From the NCBI RefSeq assembly GCF_964204645.1, contig NC_134026.1, positions 21,470,650 to 21,534,649 of the forward strand: a DNA stretch of 64,000 nt. The letters are read 5' to 3'. The notes below the pieces were generated by a model. The model did no database searches and was not told the DNA's origin. It was given only the letters and a program-made list of their open reading frames with translations. Source of the stretch: Tubulanus polymorphus. Its lineage: Eukaryota > Nemertea > Palaeonemertea > Tubulaniformes > Tubulanidae. This document shows positions 58,401 to 64,000 of the stretch, one piece after another (position 1 is the stretch's first letter; each line of letters begins with the position of its first letter). The position numbers and the translations under genes were made by a program.

Positions 58401-61400
58401 GCCCTCCGCTCACCAAACAACGACCCTGTCTAGGACACCATTGCATTGAAATTGATCACTCGAAATATTTGAAAAAAGGTAAACTATTTTGCATAGTATT
58501 TATCGCTCCGTTTTATCGCTCATCTTTTTTGCAGAGTAATCAAAGATATTGACTTGCTAATTCTGGGAATCCGAGTGCATTAAAAGTATATCTCAGCTTC
58601 TCTACTTTTTTTATTACGAAAGAGCACTCGGTTTATTTTGACCCTAATCTAAAATGCGTAAAAAGAAACTAAAGTTGCGCTGTAATTCCCAGCATACTTA
58701 TTTTGATGCGGAATATTTCCGCGCGCGGCCTTACAACAGAGACAAAACATATAAACATCTGGTGTGAACTTCGTTTCTTGAGTAAACCGACGTCAGCTCC
58801 AAAACCAACTCAAGCGCCTGTGTTTATCACCTGGATAACATACGTAGATCCAGGGTAACAACTCCTTCGAGGAATGATATAATCCTAACATTTTACGTCA
58901 CAATAATGACTTAGAGAAATGTAGCCGTTTGGTTACCCGACTGGCAACTATGTTGAAGAGCAGAAAATGCAAACGCGGACAAATGGTTAATCTACATAAT
59001 TTACTTGAAATTCGTTTTTCGTGGGGTCTGTTCCTCGGCTACAATTGGTCATAATCTGGGTCAATGAAATTATCCCTTGCTTTAACCCCGATCAAATACG
59101 TGATCAGGATGGAGTAAATTGGCCCCATATACAACGGTGGTGTAATTTTACACCTTGAAGATCTTCCGGTGCAATAATCACCGTTAATGTACAAACGAGA
59201 TTCCATGCTTCGGCCGGATCTCAGGTATGGTCGGAATTAACATTTCTAAACCACTTCCCACGAACTATTTCTCTATCACGCACAATCTAAAACGCGGCTA
59301 TAAATGCCACCGTTTTCCTGTAAATCGCGATATCGAAACTTTTCCTCCTCTTGACCTCGATTACCGCGCAGTTCTCGTCCTTCACATGATCTAAAAAAGA
59401 TTACATCCGATATCAATAATGTGATATCAACTTATCGGAGTCTTATCCGAGAAAACGAGCGTGTAGCAGCTTTTTCTTTCTTTGTATATATAGAAAGTTT
59501 AATGAAAAACCCGAGGAAAAAACTCGAGTCCCGCTGTGGAAAAGGTGATTTGCCGGTCAAACGAATACCCAAATGATCCTCATCATCCGAACTGAATGGT
59601 ACTTGAAAAATTCAGATATCAGGAATAGCGCAATTTATTTGTTTTTTACGTCAAATAGTTGACACTTTGCGTACTTCGTTCTCGATTACCAATATGGAGC
59701 ATCTCAAACCGGGTCAATGTTTGCGAGCTTTTCAGTATCGGATCTTGTTTAGAAAATCCGTAACGTTGAATTGAAGCGAACAGACGAAGGCGACGCTTTC
59801 GTTTTCATCAATCTGAACCGACGTATTGAAAAAGTATGGGTCAGGCTGTGGAAATATATAGGCCGAGACCCATACATTTCTATCCACTCTTTCTAATTAT
59901 GGAAATAGCGAGGGCTTTTTTCTCTCCACAATATAATTTTGATACCATAAAATGATAAATCATGCTATTGTGTCCTTGTGGATGGTGGTTTTTTTTAGAT
60001 GGTATGGCAATTACTTTGCGGTTACGAATACCGACGCGTTTCCACGAAGATTTTTGCAGTTAAACGCATCAATTATCCCAATTGGATAGCCCTAAGTTGA
60101 TTTTTCTGTTAAGCGTTATAATAGAATATCAAATGATTACTGTAAATTGGCTCGTTAACCCTTGGAGAATTATTTTCTTTTGTTATAAACCGTTGCCAAA
60201 ACTTAAAGTGAACGAACGTTTTCTACGGGCTTACCTTTAACTTATTAAAAATGTAACAGGATATTTTGCACAGCAATCTAAGTGAAAATGATGTTGAAAC
60301 AGGATCCGTTGAAAGATGTGATGTACCGAGCACTTTGTACCGGAGGAAAGTCGTGTGACTTCAGTGCATTTAAAGGCCATTAACGTTACATCACGTATTT
60401 GGCACGGTACCATCTTTGTTAGGTTGAACCACCTCTGCCAGGAATTTCGTGTTGATGCGTATTCAATGAAAGACCTTTTGGCCCTAAACGAAGTGGCTTT
60501 TATGTATTTTACATTAGAAAATATGTCAATTACTATAGGCGAAATGTCGAATAAACTACTAGCCCAAGGCAACATTTTCGGACTTAGATTTGTCGGTATC
60601 ATTGTGGGGTTCTCTGGTCAGCGTATCTACATCGTTGTTCCGTGGTAACACAAATTATTTTGAGAAAATCCCCATCTTGACTCGCGTACACGTATAGTAT
60701 TTTCCGATTACCTCGACGTGAAGCAATGTTTCCTGAATAAATACCAGCTATGCACTAGTGTTGTTTTCTTTAATAATTTCTTCGGTTCTATCTTAAAAAG
60801 ATATATATGTCGAATATACTTTCATACATGATGGATGGATAGAATTTCTTCATTGAAAAATGTGAGTGGTTTAGGATGGGCGATCGGATGGCGCGCTTTC
60901 ACCAGCGCGCGCGAATATCTTAAAAACGATAACCCCCTGCAAAATTCACCAAAACGAGGTCACCGTTATGCAGAGGCAGAATTGTATTTTTTGGAACCTT
61001 AGCTCCCTTAATAAGAATTTTATTTCACGCTGATTTTTCTATCTATTTTTCCAGAATCGGCGAGAATATTACCAGCTCGATTTGGCAGGTGGAGACGACA
61101 CAAAGCTTACGACATCCGAACAGACATCAGGAAAAATCTTTATCATCACTATTTGTCAAATGACATCAGCAGAAAACCAAAGTATGTAAAAAATTATATA
61201 ATTGGAAGTGAAAATGAAAACGGCAGATGTTTTTCATCTGGGATTTTTAGTGTCCATCTTCTTTGCTATTTCCTCGTGCATTTCCTGTTGGAAACCTTGG
61301 TATTGTATTTCTAATAAAGAAAAAATGTTTACAATAAAAGTTATCATCGAAAACTTAATGAAATCTTCAAATCTATCGGCGTTTCTTTTAAGGGTAACGA

Positions 61401-62234
61401 GTACTGTTGACGCTAGCCGACTGATCTAATGATCGAAGTATCGGTCAGACTATGCGTCTAGTTCATTAGTCCGGGTTGAACGGGGGCAGACTGCGTTGGT
61501 ATCGTAGTAAGTTTCGCGAAGAATGTCGGCTAGTTTTCATGTAAAATTTGAACAACTCGTTCGCATCGGTTAACAAACTATGTAGAGCCCTCTTATCGAT
61601 CTAGCTGCACCTGAGTTGCATGTGTATCAGTCTCCGTATCATTTGGATAAATAACGATTAACTCGTGTGTATCGGTGGTTGTTCGGCGGTATATCCTAAA
61701 TTACATAAGTAATTTGACTATATTCGAAGCACCTGCCGTAAGAAAATAGTAAATAAACTTAACACGCGCATTTATACACCCGGGAAAGTAATCATTTTCA
61801 CCTGCTGATTGAATAATGTATGTGTATACGTTTATAAGTTTGGAAAATGTTTAGGTTAATGTTAAGTACACTTTAGAGTCAGGTTTCGTAACGAATTCAG
61901 CGAATTTATTTTCTATTCAATATGTTCGTTTATTTCCATTTTTAGTTACTGTGCCAAATTTGAAATAATCGACAACCGAAAAGCCTGCTATCGCAAGGAC
62001 TTCAGAAGATGGGCCGGATTCCTGGAGGCGGGAACTCAACTGTGCGTCGAGTGCCAACCATACGCCATGAAACGAGCCCTAGGCATGCGATGTCGCGGAC
62101 ACGGACTACAGAACGTGAAAACCAGATGGAACGCCATGAACGTGCCCGGTTGCCACGGTCTTTGGGTCAGAAAATCGGAATTCTCGGACTGCACGTGTAA
62201 CCCAAGAAACGCGCACAGTTTTATATTCGCCTGA
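55434..62234 (+). CDS. SBSPON-like: Secreted somatomedin-B / thrombospondin type-1 protein (SBSPON-like)
   Basis: Vertebrate SBSPON (RPESP) is an extracellular-matrix protein whose molecular role is poorly defined. Four coding exons, 55434-55659, 58281-58478, 61055-61181 and 61946-62234, join in phase to 279 residues; human SBSPON is 264. In order: signal peptide (about 1-20, FVLIAVFAILFSLSC); somatomedin-B-like domain with ten cysteines (26, 32, 33, 40, 54, 56, 60, 66, 67, 74) in the pattern C, CC, C, CxC, C, CC, C, including CYCDENC and DCCEDY; thrombospondin type-1 repeat (79-130) with WSKWSECSNQC, a candidate C-mannosylation site; a basic linker (FGRWRRHK); then a C-terminal module with YCAKFE, CVECQPYAMKRAL, RCRGHGL and CTCNPRNAHSFIF, which lines up with the end of vertebrate SBSPON. 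Domain order, length and final HSFIF motif all agree. The start is the first ATG before the signal peptide. Confidence 0.9.
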
Positions 62235-62405
62235 GTGTAGAACATAACTTGAGTTCATCATTATAAGTACCACTAAGCTTACATATTTACATAAATACAT
62301 AAAAGTATCATACGTACCATCGTTTCATCCGGATTCAAAATCCTCGATTGAGTATATTAGTGTACGTGACCATCGAGATGAGAAGGTGAGGACTCAAAAA
62401 CGGGG

Positions 62406-62411
62406 AATAAA
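62406..62411 (+). terminator. Candidate poly(A) signal, SBSPON-like gene
   Basis: AATAAA 172 bases after the stop codon of the SBSPON-like gene. A second AATAAA at 62788-62793 in a TA-rich context could end a longer transcript. Which one is used cannot be told from sequence. Confidence 0.45.
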
Positions 62412-64000
62412 TGTAAACATATGTGAATGAATTCGCGTTTATTATTTTGATATTTTGAGAAATGTATAGAAGATTGCAATACGGGCTTTTAACGCACAAG
62501 CCAACAAGTTGTTGAGCATAATTTCATAAACGAACATCTCAGGATACTGTGAATTTTGTATTTCGAAAAGTATTCGCAACAACATTTTAAAACTTTTTTA
62601 ACCACTCGTAACACGTGTTTTACATTTTATAAACGCTGAAGCTTCTTGTATTGTATATAACGTTATTACACAAACAAGTTTTTCGCAACTTTAAAAAAAA
62701 GTTAAGTGTATGTTAATCTGCATATAGGCATATATATAAATAGTTATTTCTTGGATTATGGTTCGTGTATAGCAATTGATATAATTAAATAAATGTATGC
62801 AATTTTCTCCTTATCTTTATTATATTGAATATCGATAAAACAACTAAAACTGAGATCATTTCGTGTTAGGGAATTTCTTTTTTCGTATATTTTGATATTT
62901 TCGAATTTAAGAATCGATTACAGAGGAAAACGAACTCGCACAGAAAGAGTTATAAGTATATCGGTACTATGTCTGATTCGTTGAAAGGGGCTCCGCTGTA
63001 TTTTGTCAAGTTGTATACACGTAAGTGTGTGTCGCCACTATTCAATTCGAACTTATTGGTGAGAAGTAGTTCTCTAGAAATATGAAATTATACATATGTA
63101 TGTCTACTATTAGATTGTATCTGAGAAAATTCTTTTTCAAGCGATTACAGATGGTGGATTGATGTGGGGGTTATAGTTCACAATTCGGTGCATGTATTCA
63201 TCATGTTCAACGCGAGAAGTAGCGAAAATATGAAATTAAATTCGTGTTTTTATTGAATGAAAAGAATAAACTGCCATATTTGTAGATTAAACTGTCTTCG
63301 CGTGGTTCGCTGATTTATCTAAAATCGTCTTCCGACCGATAATCGAAAATGGAAGGAAATAGGAGCTTCTCTCGGCGGACATTGTGTCTTATCAATGAAA
63401 ATCATTCTTCTTTGCGGTCTCTAGGTTTTTCGGTTGCGAAGGAAGTGGTTGCAAGTGCAAGCGTAAATCAACTCGGGTAAAATTGAAGACAAAGAACAAA
63501 GGTTATCTTAAATTTAGCAAATACAATACAACGAAGAGCTTATGCGCTAAGGCTGCGGTCTATGTGAGAAAGCGTTTAGATATAGTATGCAGAGTTCCTA
63601 GACACTGTGATAACTTGCGTTACTTTTGTTCATTCTACTAACTATGTTTGCCTTATAAATAGATGTTGATTTCATGGGCATTTATTTTTTTCTGTTCCCC
63701 AATAGTAGGTATGTCCAATGAAAACTTGCATTCCACCAGCAGGGTTGGTGTTTGAATATTCATGTTGAGTCCCACAATTATGAATTCAGATATCATCGAG
63801 GAATCTATTGAAACCACGTTGATTTGGCTGCATTCTAGCAGGTGGAATTGAACTTGATGCATATCGACCGCGTATCTTCAGTTTCATGTGGTTTAGTTAA
63901 AGGGCTAACAAGGATTCAAGATAACTTTGCCTCCGATACAGCAGTCTAAGAACTAATGATCAAAATAATCACCTTTCGAAGCAGAACCGACAAGAGAAAG
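62412..64000. other. Right flank, no recognisable gene
   Basis: AT-rich sequence with no coding frame of note on either strand and no splice-bounded conserved exon. It may contain the long 3' UTR form of the SBSPON-like gene up to about 62.8 kb. Confidence 0.5.

Noticed and set aside
60237-60648. Plus-strand 97-codon and minus-strand 121-codon frames in SBSPON intron 2
   Set aside because: They overlap on opposite strands, resemble no family and have no supporting splice or poly(A) signals; probably chance open frames.

Overview
This is a window of animal nuclear DNA. The genes are intron-rich, introns start with GT and end with AG, coding exons are embedded in AT-rich non-coding DNA, and small inverted-repeat transposons are common. 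Protein resemblance and repeat style suggest a marine invertebrate, probably a lophotrochozoan (mollusc, annelid, nemertean or brachiopod type). That placement is inference; nothing in the window fixes the species.

Three complete protein-coding genes are present. (1) Minus strand, 21235 down to about 4336: a full-length ABCA1-type lipid transporter, 45 coding exons, about 2350 residues. (2) Plus strand, 28374-50967: clathrin heavy chain, 29 coding exons, 1679 residues, with a 3' UTR running to about 53.69 kb. (3) Plus strand, 55434-62234: a small secreted protein with a somatomedin-B domain, a thrombospondin type-1 repeat and a conserved cysteine-rich C-terminal domain (SBSPON/RPESP type), 4 coding exons, 279 residues. 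All exon joins were worked out by hand from splice sites, reading phase and family similarity. Phases are consistent through all three genes.

Layout: 1-4335 intergenic, with a transposon copy and the probable 3' UTR of the ABCA gene; 4336-21235 ABCA gene; 21236-28373 spacer between the two head-to-head genes, with a 1.2-kb inverted-repeat transposon, a tRNA-derived SINE and a near-perfect 37-bp palindrome; 28374-53690 clathrin; 53.7-55.4 kb spacer; 55434-62234 SBSPON-like gene; 62.25-64 kb flank without a recognisable gene. The three products have unrelated jobs (lipid export, vesicle coats, extracellular matrix), so there is no functional cluster.

I found no new multi-gene system. The most unusual signals are in the clathrin introns. 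A 34-bp tandem repeat begins exactly at one 5' splice site and copies that donor four times. A roughly 250-bp tandem repeat runs up to a 3' splice site, and each unit carries an acceptor-like sequence. A possible 18-nt in-frame microexon lies in intron 11. There is also a nested-transposon stack beside ABCA exon 2, and several small TIR element families each have more than one copy here.
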